The notes under the pieces are model-generated. The model searched no databases, was not told the DNA's origin, and saw only the letters and a list, made by a program, of their open reading frames with translations. This document shows, in pieces, positions 10,938 to 21,886 of a stretch of 64,000 nt of DNA. The first letter of the stretch is position 1; every line of letters begins with the position of its first letter. Source of the DNA: Myotis daubentonii (lineage: Eukaryota > Chordata > Mammalia > Chiroptera > Vespertilionidae). Both the position numbers and the translations under genes were made by a program. The stretch is taken from positions 180,610,349 through 180,674,348 of the forward strand of contig NC_081842.1 of NCBI RefSeq assembly GCF_963259705.1, written 5' to 3'.

Positions 10938-11250
10938 CTAGAGGCCCGGTGCATGAAATTCCTGCACTGGTAGGGTCCCTAGGCCTGGCCGGTGATCAGG
11001 TCCTATCTGTGGGGCCACCAGTGGGGCGATCGGGGGGGGGGGGGTGCCGCTGGCACCCACCTTGGCAGGCTTGGTGACACCCGCTTGCTGGCCCCACCCC
11101 CACCGCTGCCACTGGTCTGGGCCTGTGGGCTGGGGGCAGCTCCTGCATTGAGCGTCTGCCCCCTGGTGGTCAGTGTGCATCATAGTGACAGGTCTTTCCG
11201 CTGGTTCGGCCATTCGGTTGATTTGCATATTGGGCTTTTATTATATAGGA
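10938..11250 (-). mobile_element. HeliBat-type non-autonomous Helitron
   Basis: On the minus strand it starts TCCTATATAATAAAAGCCC and ends GGGCCTCTAG, with A before and T after, as Helitrons require. A short palindrome (GCATGAAATT...CCTGCA) precedes the 3' end. Inside is a run of about 12 G at 11033-11044. There is no Rep/helicase gene. It splits the L1 3' UTR, and removing it rejoins 'ttttata' to 'ttagtttcag' exactly. Confidence 0.93.
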
Positions 11251-11732
11251 TTAGTTTCAGGTGTACAGCATAGTGAATAGACAATTACACAATTTACAAA
11301 GTGATCCCTGCAATAATTCAAGTATAACCTGGCACCATACATAGTTATTACAATAGTATTGAATATATTCCCTATGTTGTACTTTACATCCCCATGACTG
11401 TTTTATCACTACCACTTGTACTTAATACCTTTTCCTCAGCCCCCAAATTGGCAACCCTCAAGCTGTTCTCCATATCTGCAAGTCTTTCTGTTTTGTTTGT
11501 TTTTATTTTGTTCTTTAGATTCCATATAAGTGAAATCATATAGTTTTTGTCTATGTCTGACTTATCTCAGCATACTACCCTCTAAGTCCAACCATGTTGT
11601 TGCAAATGAAAAGCTCTCATTCTTTTTTATGGCCAAGTAATATTCAGTTATATATATGTACTACATTATCCATTCATCTATTGGTGGGCACTTGGATTGC
11701 TTCCATATCTTGGCTGTTATAAGTAACCCTTG

Positions 11733-12180
11733 CTCTTTTCTCCTTCTGGTACCCTCATGATGCAATGTTATGCTTGCTATTATCCCAGAGATCCCTTAAA
11801 CTATCCTCATTTTTTTATTTTTGCTTTTCTGATTGGGTGTCTTCTGCTACCCTGTTTCCCAAATCACTCATTCGATCCTCTGTTTCATCTAATGTGCTGT
11901 TGATTCATTCATTTCAGTTACTGTAGTCTTCATTTCTGACTGGTTATTTTTATGTCTACTTTATGCTTACTATCTATGTTGAAGTTCTCAATGAGTTGAT
12001 CTATTCTTCCCATAAGTTCCTTGAGCAGTCTTATAACCATTATTTTGACCTTTGTATCTGGTAGATTGCTCCCTCCATTACATTTAGCTCTTTTTCTGGC
12101 GATTTCTCCTGTTCTCTCATTTGGAGCATGTTTCTTTGTCTCCGCATTTTGGCTGCCTCTCTGTTTGTTTCTGTGTTTTA
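11733..12180 (-). pseudogene. L1 ORF1 fragment (RNA-binding protein, decayed)
   Basis: The minus strand resembles the N-terminal and coiled-coil part of L1 ORF1p. It includes regions equivalent to 'ggcagccaaaatg', 'gagaaatc', 'aaagagctaaatg' and 'accagaagga'. Frame breaks and the ORF2 deletion leave it non-functional. Confidence 0.7.
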
Positions 12181-13184
12181 GGTAGATCTGCTGACTCCCA
12201 GTCTTGTTAGGGTGGCCCTATGTGGTAGGTGGCCTGTGGAGCCCAGAAGCCCACTTTCCCTTTTCACCTAGCTAGGTAGAGCATCAGAAGTTGAGTTGGG
12301 TAGGGCGGGGCCTCTGAACCATTATGTGGATCTAGTGAAGTTCACTAGGCTAACGCAGGTTAATGATCTGTTGTGCGGTGGGGAGGGCTTACCCAGGGTC
12401 AATGGTGCCTGCCCTGCCGGACCTCGCCTCCAAGCCAAACAACTCAGTTTCTCCCTGTATGTCTGTGGTGCCCCTCAAGCCTCTGACTCTCCTATGGAAC
12501 CCAAGGTGAATGCCTGGGAGTGAGAGTTGGTGTGCTGGCCCTTTAAGAGGGTGCCTGGGTTTCCAGCAGCCTTCCTTCTCATCCAGACAGACAGAATCCC
12601 TGCTTTTTCATAGCCAGATGTTATGTGGGCCCCTTTGCCTAGCACGGGTGTTCTGGTGTGGGGCTGAGACCCCTTGCTCTTTGGGGACCTCTGCAGCTGA
12701 GATCCCTTCCAATTTTCAACCACCACACATGGGTGCAGGGTCACCCCATGCACATCTCTGCCTCTCTCACCAGTCTCAGAGTGGCTTCTTATATCCTTAG
12801 TTATAGGACTTGTTCAGCTAGTCTGCAGATGGTTATCGAGGTTGATCATTGTATAATTCAGTTGTAATTTCTATGTGGTCATGGGAAGAGGTGAATGCAG
12901 CTTTCACCTACTCCACATCTTGACTGCACTCTGAAAAGATCAGACCTCAGGCTCCTCTAAAGGGCAGTTTTGTTCTAAGAGGGGTTTCACCAGGAAGGGG
13001 GGAGCTGTGGGTCCCCAAAGGCAGATAAGGAGCATTGCTAGATAAGGTGTGTTTGGGAGCTCAGGAGGGTGACTTTCACACAGACAACCTTAAAGGAAGG
13101 AGGTGCACTGTTAAGAATGATCTGTGGCCCCTCATTTCCTTCCCCATCTTTCCTCAACCTGGAAGGAGTGGAGGGGGCGACCTG

Positions 13185-13344
13185 GAAATTCACATTTATT
13201 GAGCCACCTATGTGCCTGGCACTTTGACACTTTTGATCCTTATAGCAGTTATCATTATTGATTTTAGAAATAAGGAATACTAAGGAATGCAAAGATAAAA
13301 CAACTTGTCTAAGATATTAGAAGAGTAAACTGCAAGCCAGGACT
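13185..13344 (-). mobile_element. MIR SINE, minus orientation
   Basis: 'cacatttattgagccaccta', 'tgtgcctggcact', 'gatccttatagcagttatc' and 'aactgcaagccaggact' follow reversed MIR order. It abuts the MLT1 LTR. Confidence 0.75.
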
Positions 13345-13786
13345 TGTATTCATTTTCTACTTCTATGCTAACAAATACCACAAGCTTGGTGGGTTAAACG
13401 GACACAAATTTACTATCTTACTGATCTGGAGGCTCCAGGGAGAAGCTGTTTCCTGGCCTTTCCGGTTTGAGGAGGCCGTCTGCATCCCTTGGTTTCTGGC
13501 ATTCTTCCTCCAACTCAAAGCCAAGCAACACTGGGCCAGGCCTCACTCTGCCCTCTCTCTGGTTCACCTTCCCCACTTCTACCACCCCTGCACATTCAGG
13601 GCCCTGGTGATTGCATGGGGCCCATTCGGATAATCCAGGATAGCCCATCTATGGAAAGGTAAACTGATTAGCAGCCTGAATTCCATCTGCCGTCTTAATT
13701 CCCCTTTGCCATGTCACATGATATATTAACAGGTGCCAGGGATGAGGACCTGGACTTCTTTGAGGGGGTCATTATTCTGCCTACCA
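13345..13786 (-). mobile_element. MLT1-type LTR (ERVL-MaLR), minus orientation
   Basis: The plus strand starts TGTATTCATTTTCTACTTC and ends ATTATTCTGCCTACCA, the reverse of a TGGTAGGCAGAATAAT... to ...TACA MLT1 LTR. Internal blocks 'ggataatccagga' and 'ctctctggttcacctt' fit. Confidence 0.85.
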
Positions 13787-14460
13787 TTGTACAGCCTCTG
13801 GTCCATGTGCAAAATATGGCAACATTACCCCAAATCTCAACACATTACAGCATCAATTCTAAATCCAAAATGTTCATTCTACTCCAAAGTCCCAAATCTC
13901 ACCATCCAAACTACATTATCTAAATCAGGTAAAGATAAGGTTTTGAGTTTAATTCATCCCAAGACACAATTGATATCCATCGATGAACCTGTGAAACTCA
14001 AGGGACAAGGTATCTGCTCTCAAAAGTTTAATGATGGGACAGGCATAGAATAACAGTTACAGATATTCTTGTTCAAAAGAGAAAATGGAAAAAAAGAAAG
14101 AGTCATTGGTCCCAGACAATTTCAAAGTCCACAGGCAAAGTCTGTTTGGTTTCAGGGCCTGGAGAATAAACCCATGTGGCTTGTGGCTTCCTTTACTGCC
14201 ACCAAGCTCAGCTGCTTTTTGCTGCTAGACTAGCCCCATGTAGGCCCCTGGACTAGCTCAACACTTTCTCAGTATTCTGCTGTAAGTGGAAATGTAACTG
14301 TGGGCCCCATGATACAACTAGGGAAACACTGAAGGCCAGAGTCCAAAATTTCCCCTTGAAATCTAGGGGAACATAGGTCCAGATAGGCAAAATAACTTGT
14401 TGGTGGGAGAAGAGGGACACACAGCAAGTTAGTGGAGAAACTGGTGAGACCAAACCCCAA
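13787..14460 (-). mobile_element. MaLR internal region remnant, minus orientation
   Basis: 'caaaatatggcaacattacc', 'caaagtcccaaatctcac' and later blocks resemble the non-coding internal part of MaLR elements in reverse, continuing directly from the LTR. No second LTR follows. Boundaries are uncertain beyond about 14150. Confidence 0.5.
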
Positions 14461-14493
14461 GACTCCCCTTACTACTAGTCTTCCAGTCTTTTT

Positions 14494-14741
14494 TTCTTTT
14501 TTAATCCTCACCCGAGGATATTTTTCCATTGATTTTTAGAGTGGAAGAGAGAGAGAAAGACAGAGAGAAATATCCATGTGAAAAAAACACATCGATTAGT
14601 TGTCTCCTGCACGAGCCCCGACCAGGGCCCAGACCAGGGAGGAGCCTGCAACTGACGTATGTGCCCTTGACTGGAATCGAACCCAGGACCCTTCAGTCCA
14701 CAGGCCGGGGCTCTATCTGCTGAGCCAAACCGGCAAGGGCT
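14494..14741 (-). mobile_element. VES SINE, minus orientation
   Basis: It is flanked by 14-bp duplications CTTCCAGTCTTTTT (14480-14493) and CTTCCTGTCTTTTT (14742-14755). The body has unusual changes ('gagccccgaccagggcccag') and a short duplication in the middle. Confidence 0.93.
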
Positions 14742-14849
14742 CTTCCTGTCTTTTTAGTCTAAACTAGTCTAAAAAGAAATACTTCAGTAACAATGAAACC
14801 ATGCCAGACAATGGGTTAGCTCTGGGATTCAGATCCAAAGCATTTGAAT

Positions 14850-14990
14850 TACTTGTTAACTAGTATTTATTAGCTACTATGTACCATGCACTGGTAGACA
14901 CATGAGATAGGATAATGGATAACATGGTTATCCACTATGGGGTACTGGCTTCCAGAGGTTTATGTAGGCTAGGAGAGAATGCATAAAGGC
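14850..14990 (-). mobile_element. L2 tail, minus orientation
   Basis: 'ctagtatttattagctacta' followed by 'tgtaccatgcactggtagac' is a reversed L2 3' end. Confidence 0.6.
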
Positions 14991-15449
14991 CCTTCATAGG
15001 CTCTGAACTATGCTAATCTAATCATGGTCTTCTCTTTTTAAACCTTTTAAAGAAGGATTTCAGAACATAGTTCAGACTTCTTAGATAGATATGCAAGACT
15101 ATGATTTGCCCTCTACATACCTCTCCAACTTCAACTTCAACCTGAGGTGTTACGTTGGTTTTATACTCTCCTTTCAATTCTGATATATGGAACTTCTTTT
15201 GGTCTAGTCCTTGTATAATGGGCAAAGAGAAATGTTACACTTTATTCAGTGGGGGGAGCTATTAAATTTTATGTAATATTCCGTGTTTGTTTGTTTGTTT
15301 TTTCTTATTTTTTTTCTTTTTTCTGTGGAAGGTAGTTATATATTAGTTAAGTCAGCCGTGTTGCTAGATTTGGAATTTCAACATGGGATTTCTTTCCTGA
15401 TCTGGGCCTTGCCTATCTCTCTACCCCTATTTCTTATGCTGCATCTCCC

Positions 15450-15769
15450 TTTCTCCTTATCCCCTGAAACCCAGCCATGCTGCACTGCTTGCAATTCCCC
15501 CAAACTCATACCACTTTGCTATTGTATAAGTAGCTACTTCTTCCCAGGCCTCTTCAAGGATCAGAGCTGCTTCCACCTTTGCTGGGAAAACTCTGAGCTC
15601 CAAGGGTGGGTTGGATGGCATTGCTCGCCTTCCACTATCTTCTTGCTCTGTGATCGACTCTATGCCTATCTCTCTCAGATGTGGACTGTGAACTCCTTGA
15701 GGGAAATCACAATGTCTTATCCTTCATTTTTTCCTTAGGATGGAGCACAGTGGCAAGCACAGAGTAGGC
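15450..15769 (+). mobile_element. L2 LINE 3' end
   Basis: 'ctgtgaactccttgaggga', 'cacaatgtcttatccttc' and 'gcaagcacagagtaggcac' match the L2 tail. A long open frame (15283-15738) overlaps it. That frame has a hydrophobic start but no exon signals, so I treat it as chance. Confidence 0.7.
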
Positions 15770-15778
15770 ACTTGATAT

Positions 15779-15987
15779 ATATTATTGATTTCAGAGAAAG
15801 GAAGGGAGAAGAGAGAGGGATAGAAACATCAATGATGAGAGTGAATCATTGATCAGCTGCCTCCCGCACACCTCCTACTGGGGATCAAGCCCACAACCTG
15901 GGCATGTGCCCTTGACTGGAATCGAACCTGGGACCCTTCAGTCGCAGGCCGACGCTCTATCCACTGAGCCAAACAAGCTAGGGTGAT
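15779..15987 (-). mobile_element. VES SINE, minus orientation
   Basis: The target duplication ACTTGATAT lies at 15770-15778 and 15988-15996. A full reversed body and head ('gctctatccactgagccaaa') are present. It is inserted at the end of the L2. Confidence 0.95.
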
Positions 15988-16054
15988 ACTTGATATTTTT
16001 TTTATGAAATAGATGCCTAGACAGTCCATTCTTTAGCTTACATATGTAGAAATG

Positions 16055-16145
16055 TGTGTGTGTATATACAAGTATATATATGTATTTGCAAATACACAAT
16101 TGTGTATCTCTGGATATGCATGCAAGTTTGTGTGTGTGTGTTCAT
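16055..16145. repeat. Interrupted (TG)n/(TA)n purine-pyrimidine tract
   Basis: Short TG and TATA runs alternate ('gtgtgtgtgtatataca', 'tgtgtgtgtgtgt') with interruptions. It is an old microsatellite. Confidence 0.75.
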
Positions 16146-16899
16146 GTAATAGGCATGTTATGTGCATATTTGCACTGCTTCTTCTGAGTGGGTGACACAA
16201 ACCCTTAGGTAGCATTTGTGGAGATGCTATGATGTTTGCGGTGACAGTGGAGAGGAGAAGTAAAGGATAATTGCCACTTTGGTTACCAAATTGTGGAATA
16301 TGTGGTCCGAGCAGCTCTCAGAAACTCTCCCTCTGGAAGGTGCTTAACATGGGGTGTGCAGTCCATTGCACCTCAGTTAACAGCACACTGCTTTTGGGTT
16401 CAAGGTTTTGTGAGGAAGTGTTGGCACTGACGGGACAGCTTTGATGGACAACAATGGTGCCTGTGGACCCAATCTCTCTAATTTAAATTGAAGCTTATAT
16501 GCCAAGTTTTTACTTCTTTCATTTTAATCTGTTGAGACCAGTTCCTGCCTTATACAGGGCTTCTTTCCATCTCGTTAAGCTTCTGCCCTCTATTTCGATG
16601 TTTCCTTTCCCCTCATTACTCTGGCACTTGTGGGCAAACAGAAACTGTCTACCAGTTTTCCCTCTTGACATCTTTCTCCTCTGCTTGGTTCAGGGGCTGC
16701 TGTCTGGGGTCCACCTTTACTGGCATGGTTCTCCGACCATGATGTCACCACGGCTCAGTTGGAGGACCCCAGCATGAATCAAGACAGAGGAAATGAGTGG
16801 TGATCCTCCCCCTCCCCCCACACCCCGCAACAAGCTCATAAAGTCATCATTAGTGAAAGCAAAGGAAATTAAGGAAAACCGAGGTCAGAGTTATAATAC

Positions 16900-17030
16900 T
16901 ACAACCATTTTTTGTATATCCATTCCTCATCTATTCAATGAATATTCCCTGCGCTCTGAAACTGTGAATCAGACATAGCTCCTGCCCTCAAGGAATTTAT
17001 AGTCGAACAAGGGAGATTGATATTTGGATG
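16900..17030 (-). mobile_element. L2 tail, minus orientation
   Basis: 'ctattcaatgaatattccct', 'ctgccctcaaggaattta' and 'tagtcgaacaagggagat' follow reversed L2 order. Confidence 0.55.
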
Positions 17031-17109
17031 AACAGAAAGACAAAGGTGAGCCCTGCATACTATGGAAACCCAGAGGTCTAAATGACAGGGAGATCAGAGG
17101 GAAAGAAAA

Positions 17110-17300
17110 TTAAAGACACACTGGTAAAGAACATGGGTTTACAATCAGACAGATTGGGTTTAAATTTCCACTCTGCTACTTACCTACATTAGCCATTCAC
17201 TAACTGAGCCTCCATTTCTTTAGTTGGACATTGGAGATAGCATATCTATGCAAAATGGTTGTGATGATTAAATGAAATGAGTTTTTAGCATAGAGTCTGA
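17110..17300 (+). mobile_element. MIR SINE
   Basis: 'aagaacatgggtttacaatc', 'tccactctgctacttaccta', 'cctccatttctttag' and 'ttgtgatgattaaatgaaat' follow MIR order. Confidence 0.8.
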
Positions 17301-17328
17301 CTTACTGCAGTGTGGAAAGTGGCTACAG

Positions 17329-17766
17329 TGTTTGGACAGGTCCAAGCCTCGGACTAAGGAGAGGGCACAGTCCTCTCATGGCCACATGCAAGTCCCAGCT
17401 TGGAGGGCAGAGCCCTCCCAGCACAATTATAGCCAACAGCTATAGTTGTAAGCTTGAACCTATGGTCTGAACACATGGCCCCACATGCCTGAGTGATATG
17501 GACTTGATAGAGTTCAGGTGCATATAATTGAGTAGGATTGAAACCACGAGAATGCTGTAAACATCTTGACCACGCCCTTACTTTGCCTCATGGGATCTGG
17601 CTATAAAATAAAGACACGGCTTGTAGTCTGTGGCGCTGTCGCTATGTCTCCATCAGAGAGGACAGAGTCCCACCCAGACACAGCTTTTATTCTCTTGTCT
17701 GTCTTTTCTCAATCCTTCACCACCTCCTCTCAGGCTCACTGCACCTGGCTGAGCTGGCTCGGTACA
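17329..17766 (+). mobile_element. Endogenous retrovirus LTR, class II-like
   Basis: It starts TGTTTGGACAGG and ends GGCTCGGTACA. The motif CTATAAAATAAAG near 17601 combines a TATA box and a poly(A)-like hexamer. A T/C-rich region follows, as in an R/U5. It is called a 5' LTR because a primer-binding site follows directly. It carries no coding capacity. Confidence 0.65.
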
Positions 17767-17820
17767 TAAGGCACCCAATGTGGGGCTGAGTATGCCATGG
17801 TTGTGCCAGCCCGCCACGCT
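17767..17820 (+). mobile_element. ERV primer-binding site and leader stub
   Basis: GGCACCCAATGTGGGGC right after the LTR matches the tRNA-Lys(1,2)-type site (GGCGCCCAACGTGGGGC) with two changes, both C to T/A-type decay. The leader then stops within about 50 bp. No gag, pol, env or second LTR follows. The Lys-type site supports class II (betaretrovirus-like) ancestry. Confidence 0.65.
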
Positions 17821-18080
17821 GCAGCATTTAAATGGAAGATATTTTATTTAATCTTATATAGATGACATTTAATGCTATATTTTGAAGCAACAGCTAGGAG
17901 TTGGCTAAATGAAAAAAAGGATGTTCTAGGAAAAAAAACATGACCATATCCAAAGATCTCGTGTATTAATGAACTGAGACTAATGTGATAAGAATTGCAT
18001 TTTTTAAGTTTAAACCTAAAATACATTTATTCTGATTTGGGCTGTAAATAAATAAAGTGCAACAAAACAAGAAATTGTAC

Positions 18081-18109
18081 ACAAAACAAAACAAAACAAA
18101 ACAAAACAC
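18081..18109. repeat. (AAAAC)n microsatellite
   Basis: Five to six ACAAA units in a row. It could be the tail of a vanished retroposon, but no body is attached. Confidence 0.9.
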
Positions 18110-18619
18110 TATAGTTATCTCTGCATAGTGAGGTTACCAGTGATTTCTGTCTCTTTTTTAAGTTTTTCTGCAATTTCCATATCTTTAAAATGAATATGTA
18201 GATTTTATCATTTAAAAACAGTTTTGAAATGATCACTCTTACAGACATTGTACAGAATAGAGGTTAACTAAGGCACACAGAAAGAAATGAGACAATTAGT
18301 TGATTATTATTAATAATCCAGGAGAGAAGTAATAAGATTTGTAGACAAGGCATACCCAGAGATGATTCTAGAAATATAAAGAGTTAGAATTGGGAAGCAT
18401 TCATGGCCTATTAGATATGGATAAAAATAGAGGTAAGAAATCAGATGTGATGCCCAGTTTTCTGACTTGGGCAGTTAGGTGGAGTGTATACTGATCTCAG
18501 AGAGAGAAAACAGGGAAAGGGCAGTTGGGAGACCAGGAGTTCTGAGTTGGATATGTTGAACTTCAGGTGCTTGTGGGATGTTGAGATAAACACATCCAGT
18601 TGGATAAGTACTTGGATAA

Positions 18620-18741
18620 ATAGGCCAGTAGTTCATTCATTCATTCACTCATTCATTTATTCATTCAACAAATATTTATTGAGTACCTACTAAGTGCCAA
18701 CGCTTTGGTTTTGAACACACAATAATGTACAAAATAAAGCA
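18620..18741 (-). mobile_element. L2 tail, minus orientation
   Basis: CATT units lead into 'caacaaatatttattgagta' and 'cctactaagtgccaacgct', the reversed L2 3' end. A VES is inserted in its distal part. Confidence 0.8.
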
Positions 18742-18755
18742 GAGCTTGTATTTTC

Positions 18756-18976
18756 TTTTTATTTTTTTAAAATATTTTATTGATTTTTTACAGAGAGGAA
18801 GGGAGAGGGATAGAGAGAAATATCGATGAGAGAGAAGCATCGATCAGCTGCCTCCTGCACACCCCCCACATGGGGATGTGGCCGCAACCAAGGCACATGC
18901 CCCCGACTGGAATCGAACCCAGGACCCTTGAGTCCGCAGGCCGACGCTCTATCCACTGAGCCAAACCAGCCAGGGC
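18756..18976 (-). mobile_element. VES SINE, minus orientation, young-looking
   Basis: An exact 14-bp duplication GAGCTTGTATTTTC flanks it (18742-18755, 18977-18990). Box A and B equivalents are intact in reverse, so it is close to consensus. Confidence 0.97.
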
Positions 18977-19165
18977 GAGCTTGTATTTTCATGCAGGCTA
19001 GAATCTCTAACATCAGAATAGACACCTGGGCTGAAGATATACTTTTAGGAGTCAACCACCTGGACATGGTGAAGATGAAGAAAGCCATGAGCAGTGGATG
19101 AGATAGAGGGCCAGTCGGGGAGTGTAATGGATCAAGTTCAGCCAGGCTAGTCTTTTTCTTTCATG

Positions 19166-19377
19166 CAGTGGTTCTCAACCTTCTGGCCCTTTAAATACAG
19201 CTCCTCATGTTGTGACCCAACCATAAAATTATTTTCACTACTACTTCATAACTGTAATGTTGCTACTGTTATGAATCGTAATGTAAATATCTGATATGCA
19301 GGATGGTCTTAGGCAACCCCTGTGAAAGGGTCTTTCAACCGCCAAAGGGGTCCTGACCCACAGGTTGAGAGCCACTG
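19166..19377 (-). mobile_element. SPIN-type hAT MITE
   Basis: It starts CAGTGGTTCTCAACCTTC and ends CAGGTTGAGAGCCACTG. The inside contains 'atgttgtgacccaaccataa' and 'tatgaatcgtaatgtaaata'. Neighbouring 8-mers do not match, so the target duplication has decayed or was lost. It shares its internal structure with 40572-40768 and 60242-60453. Confidence 0.88.
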
Positions 19378-19579
19378 GCTTAGAGGATTGAACTGCTTTG
19401 ACAAGTGTTTGCAAGTCCCTTAGATATTATTACTTTCTGACTGTATGCAACTCCTAATCTAGCTACCACTTCTGTGAGAGGTGGACAAAACACTGCCTCT
19501 CTTAGATTTGGTTGTCTTATTTCTAAAAATAGGCATAGTATGATTTTAACTTGCATCAATATAACTTTCCTATTTCAGG

Positions 19580-19900
19580 ACCTCCGCACTCCCTGTTCCT
19601 ACTTCCTCGAATGTCCTTCCCTATAACCTTCCCCTACTTGGCTCCTTGTCTTTCAGATCTCTGCTCAACTAACACTCCTGCAGAGAGGACCCCCCTGACC
19701 TTCCAGGAGAAATCAGCATAAAGCCAGGCCCTGCTACTCTAGCCCCCTTATCTGCTCACTGCCTGGTGTTTTACTCATTGTTGATTCTCCCCCCTCCCGA
19801 CCAGAATTTGTTATGAGAGTATGGATCAATCTTGTCTTGTTCTTTGTAATAGTCCCAGATCAGAGCCTGGTACAAGTAGGCAGGCAGTAATTTTTAAGTT
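19580..19900 (+). mobile_element. L2 LINE 3' end
   Basis: 'ctgttcctacttcctcgaat', 'cttggctccttgtctttcag' and a late 'cagagcctggtacaagtagg' follow L2 order. It is divergent. Confidence 0.6.
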
Positions 19901-20439
19901 ATTTTGAATAATTTTGAGTAAATAGAGAAACGACTTCCCAGATTTAGGAGTAAATATTAGAAAACAATTATTGAAGATTTCTATGAGCCCAATATCTTGT
20001 CAAAATGCCAGGGATACAGAATTAAATCTTATTTGCTTCTTATCTGCCAATAGGTGTACCTTCTCCTGAGAGATACAGACCCCATGCAACCATTAAAGGG
20101 GAGTGAATACAGGGGGGCAGAGGTTCGGATGGGTGTGAAGAAGAATCTGGAGATGGACTGTCTTTGTAGAGAATTAAACTAGGTAGTCTCAGGTTCCAAA
20201 TTGGAATATTGAGATTGTGGTGCCAATTTGATATCATGACCTGGACGCTTGATTGATAGATGAAAAGACGGGATAAGAGAATGAGTTCACTTTAAATCTA
20301 TACTAGACTCTAAACTTTATATCGGTTTGGCACACATTGTACATCATATATAAATGTATATACACAACCATAGTAAGTGTTCAGTCAACAGTTTTTGAAT
20401 AACAAAAACCTCATCTCCGAATGGAATAAAATGTAGAGT

Positions 20440-20850
20440 TGGTATATACTTACAATGGAATATTACTCCGCCTTAACATGAAAGGAATTCTGACACATAC
20501 TACAACATGGAAGAACCTTGAGGACATTATGTTAAATGAAATAAGCTGGTCAGAGAAAGACAAATGCTGTATAATTTCACTTGTATGAGGTATCTAGAGT
20601 AGTCAAAGCAATAGCAACAGAAAGTGGAATGGTGGTTGCCAGGGGCTGAGGGCTGAGGGGAAGAGAAAATGGAAAGTTGTTATTAATGGGTATAGGTTTC
20701 AAGATGTAAGATGACAAAGTTCTGACACTTGGTTGTACAACAATGTGAGTATACTTATGTGCTGAACTGTACATTAAAAAATGGTTAAGATGGTAATCTT
20801 ATGTTACCATCTTATGTAGTATTTTACCACATAAGTATAGTATTTTACTA
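20440..20850 (+). mobile_element. L1 3' UTR (old L1M type), 5'-truncated
   Basis: 'tacaatggaatattactccg', 'acatggaagaaccttgagg', 'gtatgaggtatctagagtag', 'ggtggttgccaggggctg' and 'gaactgtacattaaaaaatg' are the classic L1 3' UTR series. No coding part is present. Confidence 0.88.
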
Positions 20851-20989
20851 CATACATGTATTATAATAAAAATCAGAGTGCGTGACTGGTGATTCAGCCG
20901 CACCTGGATCTGTGTTATTTTGTTATCCTAAGAAGTTAGAGAACTCAAAAAGTGTGGGTTCCCAGTCAGAGTTCCTCCTGCCTTCAGAT

Positions 20990-21120
20990 TCTGCCGGCCT
21001 GCATGAAGGCAGACGAGGAAACTGAGAATCAGAGCTTCAAGGTCACCTGCCAGCAGGGTTGTCCTGTGACTAGAACTCAAGTCTTTTGACTCCAGTGCGT
21101 CACTCTTCCCGTTCCACTGG
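20990..21120 (-). mobile_element. MIR fragment, minus orientation
   Basis: 'acgaggaaactgagaatcag' and 'ctgtgactagaactcaag' are the reversed MIR core. Confidence 0.65.
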
Positions 21121-21717
21121 CAGTCAGGGTCAGCCTCTGCAGCCACCTCTCACCTCCTGCTCCTGCCGGGCACCGCCTGCCCTAGGAGATAGAAGAAGCA
21201 GTCCCTTGTAGCTCTGCTTGAATGTCTGAGAGGCACCTCACAATTAGCATGCCCTATACCGAGCTCCTGATTTATTAGCTATAAGATGCTATATTCTTCA
21301 AAATAATTTTTGATGATAGTTCACTATGTGGTTTTTGGAATACAGCTTAGATGGGGTTCAAAGAATAAGTCACATTCCTATAACAAAACTCTTTCCCTAC
21401 ATACTTACTTTTGAGAATAAGGTCTCTCAGTGCTGGCATCTGTTAAATATGAAAAAAGGGAATAAATTTGGTATTTAATCCTGTGTCATTCTAGCAATAA
21501 ATAAGTTTATGGATGCATAAACTGATTTAAAAATCTTCATATATCTCATTATGAGATGAATTTCCTCTAAAATTGTACTTTATAAGTTTAAGAATTATTT
21601 TTTAAAATTTATAATATATTTATTTTGATCAATTGTGTAGTATTGATAATTATAATAAGTCAGCTCAGATGGAATTTTTTAACACTTAGAACTATATGGT
21701 TGCGGGAAACAAAACAT

Positions 21718-21886
21718 TTTACATTTCTGTTTATTTCAGAGAGGAAGGGAGAGGGAGAGAGAGAGAGAGAAACATCAATGATGAGAGAGAATCATTGATT
21801 GGCCGCCTTCTGCACACCCCTTACTGCCCTAATGGAATCAGTCCGCAGGCCTATGCTCTATCCACTGGGCAAACCCAGCTAGGCCT
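21718..21886 (-). mobile_element. VES SINE with internal deletion, minus
   Basis: The tail-side body and the 'gctctatccactgggcaaac' head are present, but about 40 bp between them is gone. In other copies that interval holds 'catgcccttgactggaatc', which includes box B. Such a copy could not be transcribed from its own Pol III promoter. Confidence 0.88.

Larger units (their letters stand above)
10888..12935 (-). mobile_element. Internally deleted LINE-1, minus orientation
   Basis: Read on the minus strand from 12935, a 5' UTR-like segment begins 'caagatgtggagtagg'. An ORF1 segment follows (about 12180 to 11733), coding a recognisable L1 coiled-coil region. The sequence then jumps at about 11728 directly to the L1 3' UTR ('ccatataagtgaaatcata') and a poly(A) tail seen as T16 at 10890-10905. 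ORF2 is missing entirely. A HeliBat (10938-11250) interrupts the 3' UTR. It cannot encode retrotransposition functions. Two separate L1 fragments lying side by side is the alternative, but order and strand fit one deleted copy. Confidence 0.8.

Noticed and set aside
15283..15738. Plus-strand frame of 151 codons with a hydrophobic start.
   Set aside because: The start is a T-rich low-complexity run and the rest overlaps an L2 tail. There are no exon signals.
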